DNA from: Aotearoamyces nothofagi
Taxonomy: Eukaryota > Ascomycota > Leotiomycetes > Leotiales > Tympanidaceae
Assembly (NCBI GenBank): GCA_015345905.1
Contig: JADDTR010000007.1
Location: forward strand, 186,001 to 250,000
Direction: 5' to 3'
DNA length: 64,000 bases
The notes beneath the pieces are model-generated. The model saw only the letters and a program-made list of their open reading frames with translations. It had not been told where the DNA came from and searched no databases. Every line of letters begins with the position of its first letter. Position 1 is the first letter of the stretch. Positions 42,800 to 54,269 of this stretch are shown piece by piece. Made by a program: the position numbers and the translations under genes.

Positions 42800-43519
42800 C
42801 TTGCTCAGTCGTCAGTGCCGACCGACACCCGCGTTGCGATCAACAGCAGCTACCGCCGGAATTGCATCACTACTGCACTGCAGCACGCAAATACAGCCAG
42901 CGCAGTCTATCGACAGAGTATAAGCAACGCCGGAGATGCGATGATACCGTCACGACTGAATGCCTAGTGTTGTGGTCAGCGCCGGGTGGAGGAATCAGCC
43001 TCAATCAGGCGATCGTCCATCGAGAGAGCGGAGGGCGGAAAGCGGGCCTCGTTAATAGGCCGCTCTGGAGCCCCGGTGGTTCCGACCATATACGCCTCGA
43101 GCTGGACTTACGGCATCATGACCGCAAGGGCCACAGAGCAGGTAATAACATAACCGTCTCCAGCCCCAGCCTGCAGGACTCGAGCCCACGACTTCTGGCG
43201 GCAAGAGTCTGCAGCGCCGGCCGCACGTACGTCGACGTCGGCACAAGCAAGCAGAGCAACGGGGTCGAGATCAATCATAAAGAGCGCCTGGCGCCTGGGC
43301 CGGAATTCAGGATCAGCAATTGCCCCATCAAATGCCAAGCAGGATCTGCCCGGCTGGCATTGGCCGGCTTGCACTGCGTACCTGCCACGTCGGCCACGGC
43401 TGCGCAGGACGAGTCGCAATCAGGCCAGTCACAGGATGCGATCGATCGCACCGGGCTCAGCCGTCGGCGAGTAGCGGGCGAAGTAGCGGGCGATACAGCT
43501 GCTGAGGCCCTCTCCGGGC

Positions 43520-43645
43520 GTGCCCAGCGTGCCCAGCGTGCCCAGCGCCCGTCCACAGGCAGCGAGCGAGCGGCGCTGCTACCGCTGCGACCACTGCTAC
43601 CACTGCTACCGCTGCTACCACTGCTGGCACTGCTAGCACTGCTGC
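43520..43645. repeat. 9-bp arrays (GTGCCCAGC)3 and (CTGCTACCA)n
   Basis: Three exact copies of a 9-bp unit, then from about 43576 a run of CTGCTACCA-type units with substitutions. Confidence 0.85.
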
Positions 43646-44138
43646 GGCCTCTACAGCATCCCCTCATCCCCGACCTACAGCCCAGCCCACCACTGGGCAA
43701 AGCGCCAGGCTGGCTCGTGCTGCTGGCTCGTGCTGCCCGCTGGCCCTGGGGCATGGCGGAGCGGCACGCGTTGCCTGCAAATGATCATGACCGTGATCGT
43801 GATCGTGCAACAGCTCGCCAGGTCGCAGGCCGCCCAGGGCTCCCAGGGCTCCCAGGGCCACCGGCCTCCACAGAGTCCACATACGCGCACACGACACGGG
43901 CCCCCGATACCACCTCCTGGATGACAGTGCTGTATGAGTGAGTAGTGAAGACTGGAGTACAGGTCCTCCGTGGCGGCACGATGGCACCTAAGCGCACCCT
44001 ACCAGTAGCACAGTTACAGAAGCTCTTGGGCAAGCTCACTTGGTCCTAGGTAGGTAATGTGCACACAGTGGATCGCGACGGCAGTACAGAGGATACGATA
44101 CTACTGTATACGCATGTGCCACATCAGAGTTGTTCCGG

Positions 44139-44183
44139 TGGGCACTGGGCAGTGGGCACAGGGCACTGGGCACTCGGCACTCG
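44139..44183. repeat. Array of (GGGCACT) units
   Basis: About six copies of GGGCACT/GGGCAGT/CGGCACT. Confidence 0.8.
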
Positions 44184-44570
44184 TTAAGTCGAGGAAGCAA
44201 TCATCAATAATAATTTACAAATCCTGACGGTCGTAGTAGTCACAATGTATAACAATGACATAGTGCCATAAGTCGGTATCCCCATAAATACCCATATCAC
44301 GTACCCTCCTCTGCCCGAAGCACCCGGCCACCTGTGTGCACTTGTATAATGTACTGCACGGAGGACGGAGGGTGTCTTCGACAGTCGGAAAGCGGAGTCG
44401 ATCTGCTGCTGGGCGTGCCTGATAGGTACAATACAGTACGTCTACTCTGGACAGCGTAGGTGGTACACTAACCGTGTATCAGACGCTGGGCTATCCATAC
44501 CGAAGTTCGTGTAGTGCCGAGCCCACGGCGCTTGTAGATTAGCACTGCACAGCACGCTTTGGTGCGCGCA

Positions 44571-44609
44571 GAGGCAGGCAGAGGCAGGCAGAGGCAGGCA
44601 GAGGCAGGA
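44571..44609. repeat. 10-bp array (GAGGCAGGCA)4
   Basis: Four consecutive copies, the first three perfect. Confidence 0.95.
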
Positions 44610-44749
44610 TAGGATACCTTACGTGCCTGACCGTCTTACCCCGAGTGCCCGCGTAGCAGGGCCTGGCACAGTACATGCACTGTACTTGCCGCTTTCTCAA
44701 CGGCCTGCATGAGCGACAGCTTCAACCACGGCTCTTATCAGCACTCTCA

Positions 44750-44803
44750 CCCTCTCCCTCTCCCTCTCCGTCTCCCTCTCCCTCTCCCTCTCCCTCTCCC
44801 TCC
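44750..44803. repeat. Hexamer array (CCCTCT)n
   Basis: About nine 6-bp units, one with a G substitution. A shorter array of the same unit occurs at 52149-52172. Confidence 0.95.
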
Positions 44804-45009
44804 CATCTCAGCAAAGGCCAAGCCGCCCAGAGTCACGCTCGAGTCTCCTCTGCACTCGAGGAATAAGCCCTCCGCCCCTGCCGTGCCCGTCTTGCCTGCC
44901 GTGCCCGTCTCATCGCTGCCGCTGGGGCCTTGGGGAACATCGACCCTTTGTCAGAGTGGTAAATAATAAGATACGAAGGGCCACTCGCTGCCACTGCAGT
45001 ACGTAAGCA

Positions 45010-45055
45010 TGGTGAGTAGTATGGCGAGTAGCACGGCGAGTAGCACGGCGAGTAG
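45010..45055. repeat. 12-bp array (GCACGGCGAGTA)n
   Basis: Three to four copies with substitutions in the first. Confidence 0.85.
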
Positions 45056-45771
45056 GTAGGCAAGTCCAGTACCAGAGGAAGATACGGAGGTCCTGTGCAG
45101 GAACAGATGCGTCTCAAACGGAGCAGGTGCAGCATCTCCACTTGACATACTGTACGTCCGGAATGTATCTCCATCAAGTCTCACCAGTGATCAGTGGCCG
45201 GCGACTAGCGACGATGGAAATGGAGCCAGTGCCTCAAGCAGACATCCAACAAGACGCCACACATTGTACGCCATTGCGACGAGCGTCAGAGTGATTCGAC
45301 ACTGGCATTGTTATTATCGTCACATTATGACTTGCAACTGCGGCGGGACAGGCAGTGTTTTACGAAAGCAGAAGTGCTCCGTCTTGATCGTCGATACAAA
45401 TCATACTCGGCACAGAGAAAACGTTAGATGGGCCTGGGACCTAGGTATCGCTGCGAGATTGCAAGGATGCACTGCACTGTACAGTATGTATCGCCTACGA
45501 GGACGAAGTAGCGTCCGTCTCTGCCTCCGTGCTGCTACAGTATCCATCTCGCCTGTACAATACATCGCATCCTTACATTCTTCAGCCGCTGTGCTGCAGG
45601 CTCATCGCCGTCGTTTTAGCACGAGTATGTGTCTGTTAGGGGGTGCGCCGTAGCCACCTCCTGCCACCTCCTGCCTCTTCCTGCCTCCAGAACCTACCTT
45701 ATTCGGGCATGGAGGGCTGTCGTAGATCCCACTCGAGAGGCTACAGTAGGTACGGAGTATTATCGCAGATT

Positions 45772-45802
45772 CACAGCCCACAGCCCACAGCCCACAACCC
45801 AC
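45772..45802. repeat. Heptamer array (CACAGCC)n
   Basis: Four copies of a 7-bp unit. Confidence 0.9.
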
Positions 45803-46200
45803 TGTATCACTACATATAGCGCTGGGAACGCACGAGGCACCTTTCTCGGACCTCTGGATCCCTTTCGTTCTCCACAACAAGGGTCCTTAAAGGTCGCTAC
45901 AGAGCAGCAGCTAGAACACACGGATTATACTTCGTATGCTCAACACCGATCATCCCACTTTTCCACAATCCTTCAATCTGTAAGCGGCTACCAGGCCGCC
46001 AAGCATGTCAGGCGGCAAATGCGCGAACAGTGGAGTAGCCGGTAGAGAGCCTGCCTGGCCTGCCTGGCCTGGCTGGCCTGCCCGCTCGATTAATATGGAT
46101 AGCACCGATGCAGCACGAAATGCCGCACAAAATGCTAGTGGAGGAGATGGGCAGGCAGAGCAATGGGAAGGGCGAGGAGTGGCAGGGTATCTGTCGGTCA

Positions 46201-46341
46201 GGGCATCGCAGGGCACCGCAGGGCACCGCAGGGCATGGCAGCGGCCACTCACTCGACCCGGCCTCTGTGGAAATGGCGAGCATTGGCAAGTACGGGGGAC
46301 ATACCTTACTCGCAAGTAGAGCAGAGCAGAGCAGAGCAGAG
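46201..46341. repeat. 10-bp array (GGGCACCGCA)n and pentamer array (AGAGC)n
   Basis: Three to four 10-bp units at 46201-46236 and about five AGAGC pentamers at 46318-46341, with unique sequence between. Confidence 0.85.
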
Positions 46342-46622
46342 CCGGTGCGATGTAGGACATCTGTTCTAGCGGACTGATCGATGCACCCTTGGCCAAGGCA
46401 CGCTCTCTGTCGCAGTAGCCGCTGCACCTGGCACCCACCCACCCCCATGCGGGCAAGCCTGCCGGCTCGCATCTTGCGTAACTTCTGACTGCTGGTTTTC
46501 TAGAACCCTGGCCGAACAGCACTGAGCCCTTCGCTTGTGGCCCTCTTGCTTGGCCGCTGCGTCTGTGGAGGGAGGACCGCTGCGAGAGCCGTCTGGTCCG
46601 CGGAGGACCAGGGCGCCGGCCC

Positions 46623-46677
46623 GCCAGGAAGGGCCAGGAAGGGCCAGGAAGGGCCAGGAAGGGCCAGGAAGAGCCAG
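46623..46677. repeat. 10-bp array (GCCAGGAAGG)5
   Basis: Five copies, four of them perfect. Confidence 0.95.
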
Positions 46678-47053
46678 GACGCAGAGACCTGGGCTCCCCG
46701 CTGCACGCCGCAACAATATCTCGTCGCGATGCTGCGAGGGCCAGCGTCGCCGGACGTCGCAACGGGCATATGAAGGAGCCCACGGCCACCAATGCAGTGG
46801 CCCTCTGAGGGCCGCCCGTTGGAGCTCCCTCCCGCCGAATCGAAGATGTTCCGAAAGGAGCCTCCTGCAGGAGGGCGATGTAGGTCGATTCAAGCATAGC
46901 GGAACGTGGTTGCGCACTGTTGCGCGCTGTGGGTGGCCGACGCCAGGCACCCTCGTCGCCTGGCGTACATGGCAGCGCATGGCTGATCGTAGTGGCGTCA
47001 CAAGCGCCTCGACGTCTTAACCTCATCTTTCATCCACGACTTCTCCACTTCCG

Positions 47054-47129
47054 TCCCTCGTCCCTCGCCCTCGTCCCTCGCCCTCGCCCTCGCCCTCGCC
47101 CTCGCCCTCGCCCTCGCCCTCGCCCTCGT
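47054..47129. repeat. Hexamer array (CCCTCG)12
   Basis: About twelve copies of CCCTCG with a few T-for-C changes; followed at 47140-47181 by an 8-bp ATAGCACC array. Confidence 0.95.
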
Positions 47130-48177
47130 CAAGCTTTGGCATAGCACCATGGTATCATAGCACCATAGCACCATAGCACCATTCTCGTAACTCCGTAGCA
47201 ACACCATGCGGAGCACTACTACCGTCTGGCTCTGGCCGTCGTTCCCAGGCCGAAAATGACGAGTCGCTTGCAAGCACCTTCTGCTCGATGGGCTCCGGCC
47301 TCAGGGCTCAGGGTTCGAACTGCCTGCGGGCAGTATATAGACCTCGAGCCTTCCCGGCTGCCGCCATGAAGTTATAATCTTGGGCGGTCCCATTCTTGTT
47401 GCAGTTGCATGTGCTTCACTTATCCGGTATTGTATATTTTGTCTGACAGCTGGCCTACCCGAAGATACGGTCGTTTGATGATCTCTGCTCCTCGCTCTTT
47501 GTCCTTCGTTGCCAGTCCCGTCCCAGTCCCGTCCCAGTCCCATAGTCAGCATTGTTCCTACAAGTCTTCTATCATCACCCAAGCAACTCCAACTCTCCAA
47601 TCCCCGCCCTTCTACGAAGAAGCTGGTGCCAATGCTAGCCAGGTCTTTCGTTGATCCTGGTCTTTGTACTATCAAGCATCCGTATCAAAGTCTATTAGCA
47701 ATCCCCTGTCTTTGTATATCCGCTTCGATCGGAACCTCCCCCAAGCAGTACCAGCATCCCCAGTCAGACACAGTCTTGGAGAAGACAATACCACGGCCTT
47801 CGTCCACAAAGATCCTTGAATTCTGATCTCAGTCGCCTTTGCCTTTCACCTTAATTTGCAATCAAAAGCGTTGATTTTGTTGCCTCGACTTTCCAGCAGC
47901 ATTGAAGTCCTGTGTCGATATACGCGGGTCTAACAGTACCGCATAAAGGTTCTAGGATTCGAAATTTTTGAAATCCTCACTACTTCCTGACATTTCTCCC
48001 GCCTATCCTCCGCTTACGCCAATCAATACCTTTACCTTATTCACTTAAATCCATTCTTTGGTTGCAGGCCGCCAGCCAAACCGGAATAGGACAGGGCTGG
48101 TCTGCCAGAGGAGATAAATTCTATCTAATCCATCCTTACTCCCCACAACAACTCGAACCCAACGCATTACAGGCAAC

Positions 48178-49806
48178 ATGGCTGTGATGGGGATTCTAGG
48201 TAGCATGACTCTGTTCGAGTGGGTTTTCTACTTCTTCTGGTAAGACTTACACAACCACGAGGTTTTCCTCTAGGTCCCCGGCTCACTTCTGCCTCCATAT
48301 CTGTTTCTGACCTGACTTGTAACATAGTGCACATCGGTATATTCGTCTAGTCGTCAACATCATCGCTCACTGGCTTTACAAGTCCATCCCGGTACCGCCA
48401 ACAGCAAGACTCGGAAACAGTGATGTTACGGTAATTGTTCCAACTATTGAAAACAATGTCGAAGAGTTACGGAGCCCTTTTTCCAGTATCCTTGCTTGTA
48501 ACCCATTTGAGCTCATCATCGTAACTACAATCGACAGATACGCATCATTTGTGGAGTTTGCAGCATCCATGAAGGATTCCAGGATCAAGATCTACTATGC
48601 TCGGATTGCCAATAAGAGAGTCCAACTTCGAGAGGCGATTCCAAAGGTTACCACACCAGTTACTATTCTGGTTGATGACGATGTCACGTGGCCCTCAACT
48701 ATTCTCCCATGGCTCCTCGCGGCGCTGGAAGTTCCCGAAATCGGCTCTGTCGGCGTTTGCCAGCGCGTGAGACGCCTGGAGTCCGGTTCAGTGGCAGCTC
48801 ATTGCTACAACTGGCTGGGAGCAGACTACATTGAACGACGGAATTTTGAGATTTCTGCTACTCACTTTATGGATGGTGGCACTTCGTGCATGTCTGGCCG
48901 CACTAACGCAATCAAGACTGAAATCTTGCAAGATCCTCTTTTCCTAGACGGTTTCTGCAAGGAGCGCTGGGGTCAATTCCACCTCAACGCAGACGACGAC
49001 AATTTCATTACCAGATGGATGGTTTCTCACGGTTGGAGAACTTGGATTCAGTATGAGCCAGAGTGTGAAATCGAGACGACTCTCGAAAATAACATTTCTT
49101 TTCTTTTCCAGTGTTTGAGATGGGCTCGAAGTAATTGGAGGAGCAACTGGTCGAGTCTTATAGTTGAGAGATACGTTTGGTTGTAAGTTCCAATGGCATT
49201 CTTTATATGAAGTGATCTGACAAGTTCAAAAAGCCAGCAGCCGTGGTCCGTGTATGCCGTCTACTCCGCAACCTTTTTGTCTCTAGGCCTTCTTACAGAT
49301 CCTCTTATCTTTATGGGGTATAGCCATGTCTCTGCCTCATGGGAGACTTCAAATCGATCTTTGGGTTGGACCGTATTAATCATCTGGTGGCTATTTACGA
49401 AGGTTGTCAAGAGGATTGGTCTGCTTCGTCGCAGACCCTCTGATATCATTTATATCCCGCTGTCCATCATTTTCGGATTTGGTCACGGGCTCATTAAGAT
49501 GTATGCATTGTGGACATGGAATGCGGTAAGTTCTTGAATCTCCTATTGATAGGCAATGCAACGACAGGAACTAAGTCATCCTTCTCATAGACATGTTGGG
49601 GCAACCGACCTGATGGCGATGTCAACGACAGCGAGCGTATGACGCCAAGAGTTCTCCCGGCCGAGGTTATGGCCAACCCAACGCCTGAGAGCAAAATGCT
49701 CATTCGATACAAGGACGAATTCGAGGGGCCCATCATGTCAGAAAAGACGATATCAGAAAAGGACGAGGTTTTGGTGGAGGAGACAGCTGTGGACGAAGTG
49801 GATTAA
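48178..49806 (+). CDS. Cps1-type polysaccharide synthase (glycosyltransferase family 2)
   Basis: Exons 48178-48239, 48328-49182, 49234-49525 and 49591-49806, 474 residues. An N-terminal membrane segment (FEWVFYFFCAHRYIRLVVNII, about 13-34) precedes the GT2 domain: VTVIVPTIENN, the nucleotide-sugar DDD at 137-139, ADDDNF at 242-245 and QCLRW at 282-286, the processive-synthase set shared with hyaluronan and cellulose synthases. Three or more membrane helices follow (YAVYSATFLSLGLLTDPLIF, TVLIIWWLFTK, IIYIPLSIIFGFGHGLIKMY), then an acidic cytosolic tail. The third exon's acceptor gives VWFQQPWSVYAVY, as in relatives. The likely product is a cell-surface polysaccharide; the sugar is not known. 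Isolated between two gene deserts. Confidence 0.85.
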
Positions 49807-50638
49807 AATCACTTCCAAAACAGCCATTTAATTTCCTGCTTTCTCGCTCACGAGTCACGTTTTTCACGAAATCCAGTCGACAATTTCCTGTTTTACGAAG
49901 TAATGTTTTCTTGTCCCGGTTTCCCATCCACTGCGGCGGTTTCGAACCATGCAAGCAATTTCAAGACTGTTCTCATATGGGCGGCACTTTCTAAAGACGG
50001 CATTCTACCGAGCCAATTGGCTCTCGCATTTCTCCAAAAGCTGATATCCCAGGGGTGGCTATGTCTTTTTTGGGAAGCTCCCGCAGCTTCTCTCTTCAAA
50101 AAGTACTCAGCAAAAGTTTTCCCTTTTCTCATCTGTCATAATGACTCTCCTAATAGCGGCTGCAAGTCCGTGTAATTGCTCCAGTACGTACAGCGCATAG
50201 CGTATAGAGATCTTCCACCATAGAAGAAGCATTGAACAAAGTTGCCTCTCGCAGAGTACTGTACACTAGACAACGCATGACGTGACATGACATGATATGA
50301 CGTGAAATGGCACAAGAAAGGAGAGGCCCAGAGAGAGCAAAGAGCAGGTGGAAAACAGAGGGAGAGGGGGAAAAAGGCATCATAAAACATGTGAAGTCTG
50401 GGGTCCAGAATGAGACAAGGCAAACGCCTCCTGTTTGGCAAAAAACAAGAGTTCGAGGCTCCCACCCCCCTTTCCGACATAAGCTCGCGGGGCTAATGCG
50501 CAGGTGCAATGCAAGAGTCACGTTCGGCGGTAGCGCGCTGCACGACACCACATGTGCAGGATTGGGTGGCGCATGGGCGGTGGCAGGGTGGTGGCAGGGT
50601 CTCGGGGTTTCGGGGTGCGGGAGCTGTAAGAGCTGTAG

Positions 50639-50668
50639 GAGGGAGAGAGGGAGAGAGGGAGAGGGAGG
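50639..50668. repeat. Purine tract (GGGAGAGA)n
   Basis: About three and a half copies of an 8-bp purine unit. Confidence 0.85.
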
Positions 50669-50706
50669 TGTGCATGTACGGGTATGAGTATACGTGTGTT
50701 TGTATA

Positions 50707-50772
50707 TGAGTGTGTGTGTGTGTGTGTGTGTGTGTTTATGTGTGTGTATACATATGTGCGTCTATATTTATT

Positions 50773-50803
<31 letters not shown>

Positions 50804-50813
50804 CTGTGTATAC
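50707..50813. repeat. Compound microsatellite (GT)n-(TA)n-(GT)n
   Basis: Two (GT)n blocks of roughly 12 and 9 units flank a TATATA block with minor interruptions. Alternating purine-pyrimidine DNA of this kind can form Z-DNA. Confidence 0.95.
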
Positions 50814-50928
50814 AGTATGGGCATATGGGTATAGACATCTATCTACCGATCCTCTCTCTAATCAGAAGCCCCTCCAGCACCCACCCCTCCCCCCTCCCTC
50901 GTCGTTTCTGATTAGCGCGCGTACCGCA

Positions 50929-50963
50929 CAGTCAGTCCGTCAGTCAGTCCGTCAGTCAGTCAG
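50929..50963. repeat. Tetramer array (GTCA/GTCC)n
   Basis: About eight 4-bp units, CAGTCAGTCCGT repeated. Confidence 0.9.
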
Positions 50964-51564
50964 CAACCTCAGGTTTCCAGCAGGTCACTTGCGACAGTTC
51001 AGATCCGTGCAGCCGTGGTTTAGAGTTTCAGCAAATCAGGCGAGCCAAGATCCTTGGTTTCAAGACCCTCTTCTTCTTCTGCAGTTTCTGTTTCACGTTT
51101 TCTTCTTCTGGCTAGCAGAATACAGAAAGGTCCTATACGACACTATATAGTAGTGTGTAGTGTCTACAGTACTGTACAGCACTACCTGGAGTACAGCAGT
51201 ACCGTAATGAGGTGTGGTTCGCCGTCCCGCCCTGCCAAACTCTAGCGACACCATCGACCGACATGTCTCACAACCCCACCACGCCCGATTAGCGTCCTCA
51301 CTTGCTGCCTGAGGAAGCGACAGCTCTTGACCTCCTGAGACACTCCTGGATAACTAAGGTAGGTACCGAGCAGCGGTCCTTCCTGATCGAGCAGAGAGAC
51401 GGGCGCGAGTGGGCGTGAGCGGGCGAGCGGGTGAGTCAGCAGGGACGCATGGACCAGAGGCTCGCAGGAAGGGCTGGGCTGTCTCGTCTCTGGGGGGCCT
51501 TAGGGGGGCCATGCCGGCTATGCCTGCCTTGGCTGCCTTGGCTGCCTGAGTGCTGGGCATACCG

Positions 51565-51605
51565 TACGTCCTGCACGTCCTGCACGTCCTGCACGTCCTG
51601 TACCT
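51565..51605. repeat. 9-bp array (GCACGTCCT)n
   Basis: Four copies plus edges (TACGTCCT before, GTACC after). Confidence 0.9.
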
Positions 51606-51727
51606 TATTCCCGGACCAGGCAGCCATGGCTAGGGCGACGCAGGGGTGCATAGGCTGCCTTAGCGATGGAAGCACCGCGCTACAGGCGCCCAGAAGGGGG
51701 GGGGGACGCGGCGGCAGGGTGGACGGA

Positions 51728-51739
51728 TTAGGGTTAGGG
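51728..51739 (+). repeat. Two telomere-type TTAGGG units
   Basis: TTAGGGTTAGGG followed by a G-run. Two units are too few to call a former telomere. Confidence 0.4.
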
Positions 51740-54269
51740 GGGTGTGGACGGGGTGGATGCCCTAGGTGCCCTAGATGGCGTAGATAGCATAGATACTCCC
51801 TATCAAGTACACCTTCTGTACCTGCAGGGTGTACTGGCAGTGTATGCTCACAGCATCAACGGGACCTACAGTGTCTACTTACACTGCCTACTTGCTCGTT
51901 ATAGCATATACCTACAGTGCCTACATCATCTACAGCATATACAGCATCTACTGCGCAGTTACAGACTGTAGTAGCGCTATCCTCTCCGACACTGCTTCCT
52001 CCACCCTTTGCACTGCACGTTGCAGAAGGCACAGCACGCTACAGGGCGCTGCCTACTACTGTACCGCACAGATCTACTTGCGTATGTCTCGTCTCGGCTT
52101 TTGGATGCTGCCGGCCCACCGTACTCATGCCCACATTATACACCTTTTCCCTCTCCCTCTCCCTCTCCCTCCCCTTCTTCATCATCTACAACAGTGGAGC
52201 GTCAACCAACACACTATACAACAGTTCTACACTGCACAGATGCAGGATGGGGGATATGCCGACAGCATCATTTCCCTCTCGTACACTAACCATCCCTCCC
52301 CCCCGTTGCTCTTCGGCGACCGACAGCGGGCTTCCCTCATCATCACAGCACCGCACACAATACCCACTGCAGACAGGCATCGGCTGTGGCCCTCGTCCAT
52401 AACATGCCGGCGTCAAGAAGAGAGGCACGGAACACTCGACACTGGGTGCTGAATGTGAGAAGTGACAACTGCCTGCGCGCTTCCTGGACCGACTTGCTCA
52501 CTTTGTGGATTTGGGTTCTGCAGATGCGTACATAGATCCTCCATTGAGCAGTTATGTGTGCTGTGTGCATGCCTATACATGCATGCTGCGCCGGCGGAGG
52601 CGGCGCTATGATATGATATGCATAAGATGATTAACACGGACACAACCCCGGCATGTGTCGAATATCGCGGCTAATTGTAAGCATACCTGCGAGATTCTTG
52701 AGGATACGCAGTACCTGACCGACCTTAGCCGTTGAGACGGAGTTGGGAAGTTGAGACTTTTGCGTACAGACAGGTACCGTCCTATAATACAGCACCGAAC
52801 CATCACTTCTTCCTTTGCAAAAGCCTCCGCCATATACCCTGATTGAGCTTGCGACGTGTACTTACTCCTCGCCATAGGCATGAGCCAAGAAGCACATTCC
52901 GGCTCCACCGACTGGAGAGGAATTTGAAATCCAACTCGAGCTGCTCGCCGGCCGCCGATACAGGCTAGGGAGCTTGTTTCGGGCAATGTAGGCAGGCATT
53001 CATGTACGTACTGTATATACCTATACTAAAGAATCTCAGACCCCGTACCCTGCGTCCCTCCCTTCCTACTTCCCCCACCCTCGCCATTTCCGCTCCTACT
53101 ATCAACTAATATATATTTATATCCATATCTATATCAAAATATACCACAAGCATCACCGTCCCGACCCAAACCCAAACCCAAAACACCCCCGGGCCCGGCC
53201 CACATCCGACCGAGCAGAGCCAGACAAACAAACAAGACCGACCCGACGCATCCAGCCACCCTTTCCGTCGCATTGCATTCAAGCTAAGCAACCAAACCCG
53301 CCTCTCCGCCGTCCCGGCGACGAAACCTCGGGTCCCATCCACTCATCGCTACGAGCAGACACACTACAGCGGACCTGCACCATGTACCTCTGTACCCTTT
53401 AGGCAGCTTCCATACCTACTCTATAGGCCTGTCTCTGTAGCCGTGCCGCTGCTACCATGTAAGTAAGTAAACATCCCGAGTTTGATATCCCCCCTCAGTG
53501 CGTCTGCAATCACGAGAGGGAAACGAGCGGGAAATGGGAAAATAGGGAAATGTAGAACGCCAGCGTGTTATCATGAACGGAGTAATTCAACATCTACACT
53601 CCCTTCTCAATGAACTTTCCCACCCCCCAGCTATATGCTGTGCGGTAATGTATCAAAGCAGCCATGCTGTCCGACGTCGTCCACATCTCGGATCTAGGTC
53701 CCTTCCTCCCTTTTTTCTTTCCCCCTTCTTTTTCCTTGTTGCTAAGATACTGTGGTATAAGCCTTTCTTCTTGCCGGACATCCCTTTCTTCTGTCGGTGA
53801 TGTGATCTTGAGTACCAATTGATCTCATGCACCTCGTCGCCATTGTCTTGCCTTCGACGCCACCCCTTTTTCTAGTGGGAAGAGGGCGTTCGGATAGACA
53901 ATCTGCCTCAGTGAGTGCAAATGCGAGATTACAGATTACGATACCTTACGTCGTGCACAGAGGATCAGAGTCTGGACGTTGGACCTGGTGATGCGCCGTG
54001 ATGCCAATTTGCGTCTCTCTTGGAAAGAGGTGGGAATCGACGATGGCCACGTCGTGCTCGACCCTTGTCACTTATCTTTATGACACTGATTGTCTGATTA
54101 ATCATGAGCTTGCCTGGATTCTGTTCATGTATATTCCATATTGTCTAAGTCTACTCTAGTCTCTAAAGACTAACCCTAAATCAGATCTTAATAAACAAAT
54201 AAGCAAAGCATATTAATCCCCGTCTTAAATTCTTCACATTTGTAAATCTCATGCCGCGAGTTCGTACTT

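Larger units (their letters stand above)
42800..48177. other. 5.4-kb gene desert, repeat-rich
   Basis: Long open frames on both strands (for example around 42780-43940 and 45950-47030) are products of GC-rich repeats and match no family. The region has at least ten tandem arrays (listed) and scattered GTAC-rich words. The final 600 bp before 48178 are pyrimidine-rich with CTCTCC/TCCAGC words and look like the promoter and leader of the Cps1-type gene. Confidence 0.65.
49807..54269. other. 4.5-kb gene desert, repeat-rich
   Basis: No supported gene. 49810-50170 is the 3' flank of the synthase. 50600-52600 carries purine, GT, GTCA and 9-bp arrays and GTAC words; 53000-53560 is low-complexity C-rich and AT-rich sequence; 53600-54270 is unremarkable. 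Confidence 0.65.

Noticed and set aside
42781-43941. 386-codon plus-strand frame beside the disordered protein
   Set aside because: Repeat-driven composition (Ala/Leu/Pro/Arg runs from CTGCTACCA units) and no family resemblance.
45950-47026. 358-codon minus-strand frame and its overlapping partners
   Set aside because: Several frames on both strands stay open together because of GC-rich repeats; low complexity, no known domain.
47304-47316. GGTTCGAACTG resembling a tRNA B-box
   Set aside because: No matching A-box, acceptor stem or anticodon arm could be found in the flanking bases.
50684-51150. Frames of 75-146 codons rich in Val/Cys or Tyr/Ile
   Set aside because: They are translations of the GT/TA microsatellite.
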